A stretch of 64,000 nt of DNA from SIG77 sp045589595 (GCA_045589595.1 JAZNPK010000043.1:62001-126000); one strand, 5' to 3'; positions 9,428-18,724 are shown, counted from the first letter of the stretch. The notes: generated by a model from the sequence alone, not told the origin. Numbers and translations: made by a program.

Positions 9428-10798
9428 ATGTTTTCCGGAGAGTTTGCCTGTTTTCAGAACGATCCCCTTGCGGGAAAACGGAAGGTCACTGCCGCCGTAC
9501 TCTGTGCGGTCATCCTCCTTGCGCTGATCCCGCGGATCGCCGGCGTGATCCTTTATCCCGGTACATTGTATCACAACGACGGAAAAGAATACCGGGATAT
9601 CGCTGAACAGATCAGTATGGGAAACGGTTTTTCCGTATCCGGCTACCGCTGGTATGAGGCTGTGCCGGATGTGAAAGAAACGGTACGGACCGATTTCAGC
9701 CGTCCGCCGGTCCTCCCGCTGTTGGGCGCGGGGCTTTTTCTGCTGCCCTTCGACTGGGAGGCGTCCGCCCGTGTCACCATTCTGATCATGAGTGTGATCT
9801 CCATCCTGATGGTATTTTTACTGGGGCGGGAAGTCTTCCGGAACGATACTGTCGGTGTTCTTGCGGCGGTGATTTATGCGTTTTATCCCTATGCCATTTA
9901 CTATTCTCTCTGCTGGTGTTCGGAAAATCTTTTCCTCATCTTCGTCTGCGCGGCGTGGCTCTTTCTCGTCCGTGCGCTCCGCATGGAATACAACTGGAAA
10001 CAATGTATGTTCTGCGGTTTTTTTCTGGCGCTTGCCACGATGACGAGGCCCCAGGGCGCGATCCTGTTTGTGCTGACCGGTCTTTGTGCGTTGTGCATGT
10101 TTCTGGTGCAGTTGAGGAAAGATAAAGTTCCGGCAATGAAACTGTTCCGGGGCGCGATCGTGTTCGGGATCACATCCCTTCTGGTGTTTGCGCCGTGGAT
10201 GATCCGGAACTGGTATCATTGCGGGATCCCGTCGCCCTTTTCCTTCTACGGCGCGTACTCTTTCGCTCAGGCATCCAGTGATGTTTCCTATGTGACATAC
10301 CGCTGCATCGATACGCCGCAATACAAGGAAAAAACCGATGCCGCATGGAATCAGTTCCATACAGAAAAAACAGCATTGCTGAAGCAGAAAAACGCTTTTA
10401 CCCTGATCGATGCCGATCCGTATTGGCGTCAATGGGCTTGGGAATACATCCGTGAAAATCCGGAGAAAATGGCGTTTATTGTCAAAAGCAGACTGCTTCA
10501 TTGTTTCCGGGCGGCACCGAATGCGGCGGCAGTTCCGCCCGTTGTCGTGATCCTGCTGCGGATCTTTTTCCTGATCCTGCTGGCATTGATCCTGTGCGGA
10601 ATATGGTTTTCCCGCAGGGACATCGCGGCAAGATCTCTTCTGCTGCCGCCCCTCGGCGTATTGATCATGGCGGTCCCGTTCCTGATGATCCTGCGGTACC
10701 GGTACCCGTTCTTTGCGCCCTTCGCCTCTGTGCTTGCGGCGTACGGGTTCTACGCGTTATGCTGTCTGTATGCTGTCCGCAGACGCCGTATCACTTGA
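9428..10798 (+). CDS. GT39/ArnT-like membrane glycosyltransferase
   Basis: A 456-residue integral membrane protein with about ten hydrophobic segments. After the first segment comes a large loop with LYHNDGKEYRDIAEQI; an acidic residue in this loop is catalytic in the PMT/ArnT (GT39/GT83) family. FSRPPVLPLLGAG and MTRPQGAILF match the next conserved loops. Such enzymes use lipid-phosphate-linked sugars on the outer face of the inner membrane to modify lipids or proteins. The start has only a weak AGAAG box, but a good promoter is upstream. Its stop overlaps the 3' end of the broken gene on the other strand by a few bases. The acceptor cannot be told. Confidence 0.75.
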   Translation: MFSGEFACFQNDPLAGKRKVTAAVLCAVILLALIPRIAGVILYPGTLYHNDGKEYRDIAEQISMGNGFSVSGYRWYEAVPDVKETVRTDFSRPPVLPLLGAGLFLLPFDWEASARVTILIMSVISILMVFLLGREVFRNDTVGVLAAVIYAFYPYAIYYSLCWCSENLFLIFVCAAWLFLVRALRMEYNWKQCMFCGFFLALATMTRPQGAILFVLTGLCALCMFLVQLRKDKVPAMKLFRGAIVFGITSLLVFAPWMIRNWYHCGIPSPFSFYGAYSFAQASSDVSYVTYRCIDTPQYKEKTDAAWNQFHTEKTALLKQKNAFTLIDADPYWRQWAWEYIRENPEKMAFIVKSRLLHCFRAAPNAAAVPPVVVILLRIFFLILLALILCGIWFSRRDIAARSLLLPPLGVLIMAVPFLMILRYRYPFFAPFASVLAAYGFYALCCLYAVRRRRIT

Positions 10799-11648
10799 TC
10801 GAAAAGGTATCAAATTCCACATTTTTCAGCAGATTCAGGTCGATGATCTTCAGCATATCATCGCAGAATTCCCCGCGTGTGATACCGGAAAAACGGGAGT
10901 CGCTCAATGCGTTCCGGATCTGCACGCCGACACGGCTGTTGGACGGAGATTGCGTACCGTGATAAATGCCGTGTCCGCCGGCGGATTGGTGGAACCCCGG
11001 TGGGGATTTTTATCGCCGATCTTGAGGGTGGCATACGCCGTGAATTCTTCCGTGGATTCATCCATTACATCGCCGGGCTGCCGGATGTTTGCCGTGTCGG
11101 TGATGCCGATCCCTGTCAGTGCCACCATATCGTCTCCGGTTCTGCCGGAAATATCTTCAATATCGATATGATGACACCCGATACGCAGATCGATACCGTC
11201 CTGATTGAGGATCACCTCGTCCTTACCGTCGATGACCTTGCTGCCGGTGGCAAGCATGGGATCAAGCACCAGCACAACGCGGTCGGAAATATCTTCCGGG
11301 ATATTGCTGTAATATTCCTCCGGCTCCAGTGTGTCCGGGTTGCGGCAGAGACCGATATGCCCCACATGCGCCGCCGGAAGCAGTTCCGGAAGACCCTCCA
11401 CCATGCCCAGTCCGGCGCGCAGGATCGGCACCAGACAGACCTGATGGGGCAGGCGGCTGCCGACAGCCGACGCGATGGGGGTCGTGACCTGATATTCCGT
11501 CAGAGGCAGATCACGTGTGTGGCTTCGCAGCCGATGAGCAGGCTCGTTTCATGTACCGGTTGACGGAAATCGCGGGTGACAGTGTCACGGAACGGAGCAG
11601 GGAGATTTTATGCAGGATCAGCGGATGATCCATCAGATGAAGTTTCAT
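10791..11648 (-). pseudogene. chimeric remnant: upp (uracil phosphoribosyltransferase) joined to beta-helix protein
   Basis: From the ATG at 11648 the frame encodes a UPRT N-terminus (MDHPLILHKISLLR), moves by frameshift to TRDFRQPVHETSLLIG, and by a second frameshift to RDLPLTEYQVTTPIAS, then VPILRAGLGM and the PRPP loop VLDPMLATG. Straight after this, in frame, it turns into NQDGIDLRIGCHHI and GRTGDDMVALTG, which are like right-handed beta-helix (pectin lyase/GH28-type) proteins. After another frameshift near 10970 the helix protein ends with GITRGEFCDDMLKII and a TGA at 10791. Neither gene is whole. The UPRT lacks its C-terminal uracil-binding part, and the helix protein lacks its N-terminus. 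Deletion fusion with later decay is the simplest reading. Confidence 0.75.
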
Positions 11649-11860
11649 TTCAGTATTTCTTTTCTTTCTGAAAATCAGAGATCCATCGTTGCGCAGACAA
11701 TGACACCGGATGCCGGACGGCAGTGATCCGGTTCAAATCGCGCAAAAACAACAGCAATATAGAGCGTACCGCTGTATATTACAAATTCATTTCACGCCTT
11801 TGTCATACTTATTGCTTTTCTGGTGTTTTTCCGCTGAATGGGGATCAGATCATGCTCCGG

Positions 11861-12622
11861 TCAATCATCCCCGCGGTCGGCAGACTGCTCCTTCAGAGAT
11901 TTCCGGATGTCGGGACAGAATGTTTCGATTTTTTTCCAGACGCTTTCTCTGACATTGATTTCCCGCCAGTCGGGGTGTTTGACGGCAAAACTTTCAGCCA
12001 CATCATCCCAATCCAGGAAAATGTCATCCGTTTCATCCAGCGGAAAATATTTATGAAAGAGAAAATCGACATCGCACCAGATCAGTTTTCCCCAGTATTC
12101 CGGGGCGAGATCTTTCAGGTGTCTGTCTTTCAGTTTGATCCGGTTTTCCAGCAGATAATCAGCGAGCCGGTCCCGGGAATGGTACGCGAGATCAATGATC
12201 TCCTCCGTGTCCCATCCGCGGAACATATACGGGGATCTTTTTTCCGGCGGGAAAAGTTTTTCCAGATCGTAATATTGTGCCTGGACCGGATTGAAGCGGA
12301 TCTCATCAATGGCTTCTTCCACATCAAAGATCTCCGGATCAAATTCATGATCATCGGCAAATTCGGGTCTGAAATGCAGCAGTTTTTTCCAGAGTGCAGA
12401 TGACATGCTTTTTTTGTCCAGAAATGTCAATACATCCCGGTCGCCGCAATTGTGATCAAACATCATTTCCCAGACATATTCATCCAGAGCGAGCCAGTCT
12501 TCCCGGTCCATCGTGAGTTCGCGGGCTTTTCTGTAAAATTGCGGAACGGTTTTATGAGGATCGAAACCGGGATCCGATACATTCCCCACAGTTTTCTCAA
12601 AAAGTTCATTCAGGTCGATCAT
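11861..12622 (-). CDS. unknown protein, paralogue of the 13733-14482 product
   Basis: A 253-residue acidic soluble protein that I do not recognise. It has no signal peptide or membrane segment. It starts MIDLNELFEKTV and shows helix pairs with spaced Trp and Asp, such as EDWLALDEYVW and LDWDDVAESF. It aligns along much of its length with the protein at 13733-14482, for example DLNEL, EDWLAL versus EDWQAL, and RLADYLLENRIKL versus FGKWLLDNRIML. AAGGGG precedes the ATG. It is the last gene of a three-gene operon and follows the PBP-like gene after 12 bases. It looks like repeat-rich immunity- or partner-type proteins, but no function is supported. Confidence 0.6.
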   Translation of the reverse strand: MIDLNELFEKTVGNVSDPGFDPHKTVPQFYRKARELTMDREDWLALDEYVWEMMFDHNCGDRDVLTFLDKKSMSSALWKKLLHFRPEFADDHEFDPEIFDVEEAIDEIRFNPVQAQYYDLEKLFPPEKRSPYMFRGWDTEEIIDLAYHSRDRLADYLLENRIKLKDRHLKDLAPEYWGKLIWCDVDFLFHKYFPLDETDDIFLDWDDVAESFAVKHPDWREINVRESVWKKIETFCPDIRKSLKEQSADRGDD

Positions 12623-12634
12623 TTTTTCATCCCC

Positions 12635-13693
12635 TTATTTTTTGTTGTTCAACATGGTCTGCACTTTGCGGCAGACTGCTTCATATTCTTTCTGCCTTTC
12701 CGCTGTCATTACTGCATCATGTTCAGCGCATGCGGCACGCAGAAACACATACAGTGTCACCTGCTCTCCATCTGTTTTCAGCGCGGGGATCTCCCCGATC
12801 GCATTGATCGCTGCATTGTTTTCCGCCATACCGACCGATTTCCAGACGATTGCCGGAACGGGCGCTTTGATCCCGCACAATCTGTCCAGCGAAAGCAGTT
12901 TCAACTGTTTGATCTGCGTCTGTTCCCGTGCGGCGATGTAGGCGAGAAGATAATTGATGGATGTTGCCGCCTGCTGAACCGTATTTTCTGACGGATCGGC
13001 AGACTTCTTTCTGTTCAGTCCCAAAACGAAACCACGGGCTTCGCCGTCAAATCCCTGTTTGATGTGGAACCGGTATTTTTCTTTTTCCTTTGCGGACACA
13101 TCCGGCTGACATCCCAGCAGGGACATCATCTGTTCAGAAACCGGGATCAGGCGTGTGGATGGCAGAAACACCGTACTTTCCGGCAATCCGCTCCGTTTCC
13201 GCAGGATCCCCATGACAGGACGCTGGGAGGTTGCGATCATTTCACCATCGGAGCTGATGACCGTGGCATGAACATACCGGAGCCCGGCGGCATTTGTTGA
13301 AATGTGCTGCACCAATTCTTCCAGATGCTCCTGAATATCAGAATCCAGTGTGGTCCGGACATTACGCCCCAGTTTTTTTTCATCGATCATCTTTTCAATA
13401 CCGCTGAGTCCGGAATCGTTGTACGGCGCATGAGTCACATAGCCGATGAGTGCTGCGGCACTTTCCGGTGATGCCGAATGGCGGTAGGAAATTGTTTTCC
13501 GGTCGGGATCCGTCATACTGAAAACAAGAATATCGCCATTCCGGTCGGTGATAGACGGTCTTTTGCTCTGAAAAAACTGTTCCGGAACTTTCCGGTAAAA
13601 ATGAAATGCCGCAAATGCGCACAGAAGATTGCTGATGAGCAGGACAACCGTGAACAGTTGCCATTTCCGGACGGGAGTGATCTGCAATGGCAT
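12635..13693 (-). CDS. degenerate penicillin-binding-protein-like membrane protein
   Basis: A 352-residue protein with a short cytoplasmic end, one membrane anchor (about residues 13-33) and a periplasmic part. RPSITDRNGDILV (45-57), SGLSGIEKMIDEKKLG and RTTLDSDIQ (113-120) match the dimerisation domain and domain junction of class B PBPs such as FtsI/PBP2. The transpeptidase domain that should follow is short and inactive. Where SxxK is expected there is S179-T-R-L182, so the lysine is lost, and no SxN or KTG box is visible. GGAGG lies eight bases before the ATG. It sits between two paralogous unknown proteins. Probably a non-catalytic wall-sensing or scaffold protein (inference). Confidence 0.65.
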   Translation of the reverse strand: MPLQITPVRKWQLFTVVLLISNLLCAFAAFHFYRKVPEQFFQSKRPSITDRNGDILVFSMTDPDRKTISYRHSASPESAAALIGYVTHAPYNDSGLSGIEKMIDEKKLGRNVRTTLDSDIQEHLEELVQHISTNAAGLRYVHATVISSDGEMIATSQRPVMGILRKRSGLPESTVFLPSTRLIPVSEQMMSLLGCQPDVSAKEKEKYRFHIKQGFDGEARGFVLGLNRKKSADPSENTVQQAATSINYLLAYIAAREQTQIKQLKLLSLDRLCGIKAPVPAIVWKSVGMAENNAAINAIGEIPALKTDGEQVTLYVFLRAACAEHDAVMTAERQKEYEAVCRKVQTMLNNKK

Positions 13694-13732
13694 TGTTTTT
13701 TCCTCCTTGTTTTGGATTGATTTTTATGGATG

Positions 13733-14482
13733 TTATACGTTTTTTTCCAAAGCCCTGTCGAGTTCCTGTGTAAAAAGGTCCTGCGGGACATATTGCCGGA
13801 AATCTGCCGGACAATTTTCTGCGATTTCCTGCCAGTCTTCCGGAGTGAATGTATGGTAAGGACACCAGCTGAACTGCAGAAATTCCGGTCTTCTGATGAT
13901 GAGCGGGACCCAGAGTCGCCGCGTCGGGAGAATGTCATAAGGAAGTGCAGCTGTTTTTTTGAAATCCTTCTCCGTCAGCATGATCCTGTTGTCCAGCAGC
14001 CATTTACCGAAATTTTCGGACATACTGCCGATCACGAGCGTATTATCAATCGCCCATTCGATTTCCCTGCCGAACGATTCCGGCGTAATTGATCCGGAAT
14101 GGATCGCATCCATCAGAATGTGTTCGGGGCAGAATTGAATATGACACGGATAGAAAAAGAGGACCTGCAGCCAGTCTGCCGCATTCATCTTCTCCGGATC
14201 GAATGCAGGATGATTGATCATTTCCATTTCCTCCGTCAAGATGTAGCACCAGTCTTCACTGCCGAGTCTGCTGAAATCAAAATATGAGATTTTATCCTCC
14301 TTCAGCACCGGCGTACAGGAAATGAGCTGCGCCCAGATCTGTGTTTCCAATGCCTGCCAGTCTTCCGGCTCTGCCGCAGACGCTTTTGCCAGTTCATAAA
14401 ATCTGCAGATACCGTTGATGGTGTCGAATACCTCAGTTTGCGACATTACGGCATGATACAATTCATTCAAATCGGTCTTCAT
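13733..14482 (-). CDS. unknown protein, paralogue of the 11861-12622 product
   Basis: A 249-residue soluble protein of unknown function, first gene of a three-gene operon. It begins MKTDLNELYHAVM and includes PEDWQALETQIWAQL and FGKWLLDNRIML, all with counterparts in the product of 11861-12622. The two copies are clearly diverged, so the duplication is old. Thirty-nine bases separate it from the PBP-like gene. A strong promoter is at 14660-14687, with a leader of about 170 bases in which I see no defined structure. Confidence 0.6.
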   Translation of the reverse strand: MKTDLNELYHAVMSQTEVFDTINGICRFYELAKASAAEPEDWQALETQIWAQLISCTPVLKEDKISYFDFSRLGSEDWCYILTEEMEMINHPAFDPEKMNAADWLQVLFFYPCHIQFCPEHILMDAIHSGSITPESFGREIEWAIDNTLVIGSMSENFGKWLLDNRIMLTEKDFKKTAALPYDILPTRRLWVPLIIRRPEFLQFSWCPYHTFTPEDWQEIAENCPADFRQYVPQDLFTQELDRALEKNV

Positions 14483-14659
14483 GTACTTTCCCCTTGTGTG
14501 ATATATTTCAGGACCAACAGCGTTTTTACTTTTGTCCGGTGTAATACTGCGGAATATGTCAGAAGCCTGACAGGTCTTTGTGGAAAACGGTTGGACTGTG
14601 TTGAAAATAACGTTGATATATATGATGATATGCGACCTTTTTTACGCCCCAACAGCCAT

Positions 14660-14687
14660 AACATAACACATGATCACGATTTGTCAA
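14660..14687 (-). promoter_or_regulatory. promoter of the PBP-like three-gene operon
   Basis: Minus strand: consensus TTGACA (14687-14682), 16 bases, TATGTT (14665-14660). Confidence 0.7.
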
Positions 14688-14760
14688 GCAGAATGATCAT
14701 ATTTTGTTGACATTCGATTTGCGGACGCTCATCGTTCCGGCAGCAGTATGCGGATTTTAA

Positions 14761-14979
14761 TCAATATGGATCATTGCCGCTTTGTTGAGATACCCCGCCC
14801 CGGCAACGATCTGCGGCAGAGCCGGCAGACTGGCAGGCATTGGCGATCCGGCTTTGTGCCAGCCTGTTCTTCCGTGCGTTATCCCGTTCATCCGCAAGGC
14901 AGATGTGTGTGTCGGAAAGATGCAGCAGCGTCAGGGGTTTTTCCAGACCGTCGGTGATCCTGTATGTTTGCAAATCCAT
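14761..14979 (-). pseudogene. truncated metallophosphoesterase N-terminus
   Basis: Only about 45 codons are recognisable. TLLHLSDTHICLADERDNARK carries the first metal-binding D-x-H motif of calcineurin-like phosphoesterases, after which the frame becomes nonsense and stops. It follows the gamma-glutamyl hydrolase gene by 28 bases, so it was probably the sixth gene of that operon before its 3' part was lost. Confidence 0.6.
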
Positions 14980-15007
14980 TTTTTGATTCTGTGTTATCGT
15001 GGTTGTA

Positions 15008-15718
15008 TCATCTGTGGGCGGTGCGGAATTTTTCCGCTTCCTCTTTCAGCAGCGAGAAGATCGCAGGTCCCAGATCATCCATCCGTTCCGGATGAAACTG
15101 TACGCCCAGGACCATTCTTTCCCCTGCCATTTCCATGGCTTCGATACTGCCGTCAAAGGCTCTGGCTGTGATGCTGAAGCCTTCGCCGACTGCATCCGGG
15201 GAAACTGCCTGATGATGAAAACTGTTGACCGTTATTTCCTCTCCGGCGGATTTTTTTACCGCCCTGCCGAAAAAACCATCCCGCACGATCGCGGCTTTAT
15301 GCAGAACGCCGTTGCGGTGTTCCGCGGCATTGTCCAGATGCTGGATCAGTTTTCCGCCCGAAACGATATTCAGGAGCTGACATCCGGCGCAGATCCCCAG
15401 AACCGGCATCCGGTACCGGAGCACGGCTTGTCCGAAAGCGATATCAAAGTGCGGACGGAGACGGTTCATCATGGTTTCCGGATGCGCCGGTTCCCCGTAA
15501 TCTGCCGGATCGTAATCCCTGCCGCCGATCAGCAGAACGCCGTCCGCCAGTTCCAGCAGCGTTTCCATATTCTCCGTTTTTTCAATGGACGGGATCAGCA
15601 TCGGCACTGCACCGGAATCACTGACCCGCTGCACATACTGGCTGATGATCACATCATTTTCGCGTCCGTTGATGACATCAACCGCCATATTGAGAAGGAT
15701 GACCGGTCGTTCAGGCAT
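15008..15718 (-). CDS. class I glutamine amidotransferase, peptidase C26 (gamma-glutamyl hydrolase) type
   Basis: A 236-residue protein of the family of gamma-glutamyl-GABA hydrolase (PuuD) and folate gamma-glutamyl hydrolase. The nucleophile cysteine is in GICAGCQLLN, and the histidine and glutamate of the triad are in GVQFHPE. LLIGGRDYDPADYG is the usual substrate-side loop. These enzymes cut gamma-glutamyl bonds in the cytoplasm. A GTG-started frame opens at 15736, but the ATG at 15718 overlaps the stop of the upstream ATP-grasp gene (ATGCCTGA), the same tight coupling as elsewhere in this operon, and is preferred. The neighbours suggest gamma-linked D-amino-acid peptides as substrate (inference). 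Confidence 0.8.
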   Translation of the reverse strand: MPERPVILLNMAVDVINGRENDVIISQYVQRVSDSGAVPMLIPSIEKTENMETLLELADGVLLIGGRDYDPADYGEPAHPETMMNRLRPHFDIAFGQAVLRYRMPVLGICAGCQLLNIVSGGKLIQHLDNAAEHRNGVLHKAAIVRDGFFGRAVKKSAGEEITVNSFHHQAVSPDAVGEGFSITARAFDGSIEAMEMAGERMVLGVQFHPERMDDLGPAIFSLLKEEAEKFRTAHR

Positions 15719-16688
15719 TGGCACGCTCCAGCGCACAGCGGACGATTGTGCCGATCAGACCGTTGTAGGTATCGCCTTCCGGATGATAGAGCGAATAGAT
15801 CTGCGGACTCCAGCTTTTGACCGGTTTCAGTCCCGGGATCCCGTTGACTTCCATAATGCGCAGTTTCCCGTCTTTGCCTTCACGCATATCGATCCGCACA
15901 TGATCGTCGCAATTCAGCGCATCGCACGCGGCATTCGCCAGAGCAACTGCTTCCGCCTGATGTTCTTCCGGAATGGAAACATGGGTGAGCCCCACACCGC
16001 GCAGATCGCTGCGCAGAACCGGGAATTTGCCGTAATGTTTCGGATCAACCGTGACTCTGCCGGGAAGGATCTCCCGTTTTTTGCCGTTGCCGATGACCAT
16101 GACGGTATATTCATTGCCGGGGAGATATTCCTCCACCAGTGCCGCCTGCTGCAATTCATTTTGAATGAAAGAAATCTGTTTCACCAGCGCCGCACTGTCT
16201 TCCGCCACACTGTTTTCGTTGATCCCCACAGAGCGGGATTCGCCGTTCGGTTTGACAAATGCGGGGAAGAAATCGATCTCCTCCGCTTTCGCCGGCGGAC
16301 AGAGAACATGGCGCGGCACGCTCACTCCGGCACTGGCAAGGATCTCATGCGTATCAAATTTTGCGATCAGATTTTTCATCGTCTGCGCAGAGGGACCGAT
16401 GTAGGGAATGTGCAGTTCATCCAGAACATCGGCGATCCACACTGCGTCCGGGGGAATCCCGATAATATCTTCCCGTTCCGAGAAAAAGTACAGCGAACTC
16501 CAGACGATGGAGCATGCACCTTCCTGAAGCCCTTTCAGCAGCGCTTCCCGGTTTTCCGCAAGCACGATACGGCAATCATAACCATTGGCAATGATGGCGT
16601 CACGGACGGACTCTGTTACCTGCATATTGCCCCAGCCCTGGGCATCGCCACCGGCTCCGGTGACCAGCACAACACATGATTTTTCCAT
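15711..16688 (-). CDS. D-alanine-D-alanine ligase-like ATP-grasp enzyme
   Basis: A 325-residue ATP-grasp ligase. The N-terminal Rossmann part begins LVTGAGG. ATP-grasp marks are FVKPNGESRSVGI (lysine and glycine-rich loop), EEYLPGNEYTV and the metal-binding RIMEVNGIPGL near the C-terminus. This is the layout of D-Ala-D-Ala ligase, which joins two amino acids using ATP, but the N-terminal substrate loop differs from housekeeping Ddl (VTGAGGDAQGWGN instead of the usual GGxSxE-type loop). The ATG at 16688 is used because it follows the racemase stop with an AAAGAG box; an earlier frame opening lacks support. It may join amino acids made D by the racemase next to it (inference). Confidence 0.75.
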   Translation of the reverse strand: MEKSCVVLVTGAGGDAQGWGNMQVTESVRDAIIANGYDCRIVLAENREALLKGLQEGACSIVWSSLYFFSEREDIIGIPPDAVWIADVLDELHIPYIGPSAQTMKNLIAKFDTHEILASAGVSVPRHVLCPPAKAEEIDFFPAFVKPNGESRSVGINENSVAEDSAALVKQISFIQNELQQAALVEEYLPGNEYTVMVIGNGKKREILPGRVTVDPKHYGKFPVLRSDLRGVGLTHVSIPEEHQAEAVALANAACDALNCDDHVRIDMREGKDGKLRIMEVNGIPGLKPVKSWSPQIYSLYHPEGDTYNGLIGTIVRCALERANA

Positions 16689-16689
16689 T

Positions 16690-17547
16690 TCAGATATCTC
16701 TTTCTGTAAATTTGAACAGTTCTGTTTCAGGTTCCGCACTTCTCAATGCTGCGGCGAGAAGGGGGGATCTTTCTTCAAAATAAGCACTCATGGATTCCCG
16801 CGCACCGGGGAAAAAGTCAATTTTTGCATGATAACTGAAACTTGATGCAGCAAAATCTGTACCAAGCAGTTTATTGGGATCGATCAGTCCGGCAAACCCC
16901 GGAAAACAGCGGGAAAATTCCTTCTGCCATACCGCCGACGCAAAACCGAAATGCGTACAGCAGAGCGCACAGAATAACTTTTCCGGTCCCGTTTCAAAAA
17001 GTTCTGCGGCTTTCTCCGCATAAAACCCGATCTGTTCCTCTACCGCAGCCGCACCGGGATCGGACTCGATCAGGGTGGCGAGACCCGGACAGGCAAGTCC
17101 TTTGATCCGTTCCGGCGCGATCCCTTTCCCGATCAGACCCTGCGCATAAACGCCGGATTCCACCGTGGATTTTGTGCCGAGGATCAGCAGCGAACTTTCC
17201 GGATGTTTCTGCAGCGTATCAAACATCCCGCCAATGGCGGCATCCATGATCCCCGCCACTTCAAAAGCAGGCGTGTACCACTTTTTCAGCCGGTCGTACA
17301 CAATGGACAACGTGTTGCAGGCGATCAGACACAGATCCGGCGAAAACCGTTTCATCCCTTCCAGAACATCCCGGAAGACTTCCTCCTGTTCACGCGGCGT
17401 GGCAAGTTTATTGAAGCCGCAGCGGGGGGAGGGGTACGCATTGAAATAAATCAGTTCACACGGTTCCTGCTCCGCACCCGCAGAAAAAAAGCGATCCGCA
17501 ATATTCAAGCCGCCGAGACCGGAATCACAAACAATGATCTTCTTCAT
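16690..17547 (-). CDS. aspartate/glutamate racemase family protein
   Basis: A 285-residue protein of the MurI/Asp-Glu racemase family. VCDSGLGGLNI is the N-terminal glycine loop. The two catalytic cysteines are both present, in IACNTLS and in LCCTHFG. The family inverts glutamate or aspartate without cofactor. A much longer open frame (to 17790) exists but overlaps the upstream gene, while the ATG at 17547 overlaps the upstream stop in the usual ATGATGA manner. Since it lies in a special operon and not near mur genes, it may serve a dedicated D-amino-acid product rather than the cell wall, though murI itself cannot be ruled out. Confidence 0.75.
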   Translation of the reverse strand: MKKIIVCDSGLGGLNIADRFFSAGAEQEPCELIYFNAYPSPRCGFNKLATPREQEEVFRDVLEGMKRFSPDLCLIACNTLSIVYDRLKKWYTPAFEVAGIMDAAIGGMFDTLQKHPESSLLILGTKSTVESGVYAQGLIGKGIAPERIKGLACPGLATLIESDPGAAAVEEQIGFYAEKAAELFETGPEKLFCALCCTHFGFASAVWQKEFSRCFPGFAGLIDPNKLLGTDFAASSFSYHAKIDFFPGARESMSAYFEERSPLLAAALRSAEPETELFKFTERDI

Positions 17548-18716
17548 CATTCCAACTCTTTCGTCATAAATTCTCTGACCAGTTCCACCATTTCCGCAGA
17601 CGCCTGATCTATGGTCCCGTCGATGATCCGCGTCATCCCGTCGATCCACTGGGAACTGTGCTGAATACAAGTCACACGGTTGCGCAGCATGGCGGCACCT
17701 TTGGCGGGTGTTTCCTGCATGGTGTTCAGGATTTTTTCCAGTTCCTGCTGAAATCCCTGCAAGCCGTTGTATGCCAGAACTGCATTCCACGCTTCACGCG
17801 CAGTTTTACTGTCGGCAAGCGGCGCGGAAAGTCTGGCGAAGAGTTTTTCAAAATCGCTTTTTTCTTCCGCATTGAGCAGCCGGAGATTTTCCTCTCCGAT
17901 CCGGTACGGAATCGCACGGTGTGCCGTGATCCCGTTTTTATCTGCTTCGATCTCAAGGAAATATCCTGTTTTGCGATGAAAAAATCTGACAGGCTGATAG
18001 AACACAAAATTGCCCAGACTGAAATATGCGGGCGTCTTGCCGAAACAGGTCATTCCCTGCGGTACGTGGGGGTGATGGCCGATGATCATATCCGCCCCCG
18101 CTTCTGCCCACAGCCGGAACGCCTCGTAAACATAAAATGACGGATAGGGCTGATATTCCAGACCGCAATGTGCCGAAATCAGGATGATGTCGTATTTTGA
18201 CCGGGCGGTCCGGATCTCTTCCGCCAGTTTTTCCACTTCCCACGGACGGACGCCGTAAGAATTTTCCGTTGCGCCCAGCATATCCTCCCCTTCGGAAATG
18301 GCAAAGAGTGCAAACCTGATGCCCCGGACTTCAAACGCCAGTTCCCGCCGCGCCTCAAAAATATTTTCTCCCGCACCGACGGTGGCAATGTTGTTTTCTG
18401 CAAGCTGATCGCGGCTCATACGGAAGCCGGTAAGTCCGCTGTCGAATGTATGATTGTTCGCACAGACTGCCGCCTTGAAATTCCCGGCAGTGAGCGAGGC
18501 AATGTGTTCCTGTTCGCCGGAGAACGCCGCCCCGCTTTTGGTGATCAGCCCCTCCGGACAGCACAGAGGCGATTCCAGATTGACAATGCTGTAATCCGCC
18601 TGTTTCAAACGGGGCAGCAGGTCGCCGTAAACAGCGGCGGGATCCTCCTTCATGATCCCGGCAAAGCCGCGGATGGGGGCGAAATCCGACGCGAAAAGTA
18701 TGTTTGCTTTTTCCAT
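17547..18716 (-). CDS. CapA/PgsA-like poly-gamma-glutamate synthesis metallophosphatase
   Basis: A 389-residue protein of the CapA (PGA_cap) family, a calcineurin-like fold. Markers in order are ILFASDFAP, VNLESPL, CANNHTFDSG, ISAHCGLEY, IIGHHPHVPQG and YFSLGNFVF. CapA is needed for export or assembly of poly-gamma-glutamate capsules in Bacillus, and homologues are widespread with unclear roles. No signal peptide or membrane anchor is seen, unlike Bacillus CapA, so a cytoplasmic form is likely. The ATG at 18716 is eight bases past GAGG and eight bases after the D-aminoacylase stop. Its stop overlaps the racemase start. Confidence 0.8.
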   Translation of the reverse strand: MEKANILFASDFAPIRGFAGIMKEDPAAVYGDLLPRLKQADYSIVNLESPLCCPEGLITKSGAAFSGEQEHIASLTAGNFKAAVCANNHTFDSGLTGFRMSRDQLAENNIATVGAGENIFEARRELAFEVRGIRFALFAISEGEDMLGATENSYGVRPWEVEKLAEEIRTARSKYDIILISAHCGLEYQPYPSFYVYEAFRLWAEAGADMIIGHHPHVPQGMTCFGKTPAYFSLGNFVFYQPVRFFHRKTGYFLEIEADKNGITAHRAIPYRIGEENLRLLNAEEKSDFEKLFARLSAPLADSKTAREAWNAVLAYNGLQGFQQELEKILNTMQETPAKGAAMLRNRVTCIQHSSQWIDGMTRIIDGTIDQASAEMVELVREFMTKELE

Positions 18717-18724
18717 ATCTGCCC

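Noticed and set aside
15585..16679. 364-residue open frame on the plus strand
   Set aside because: Antisense to the ATP-grasp gene, which has clear family motifs; the frame shows none.
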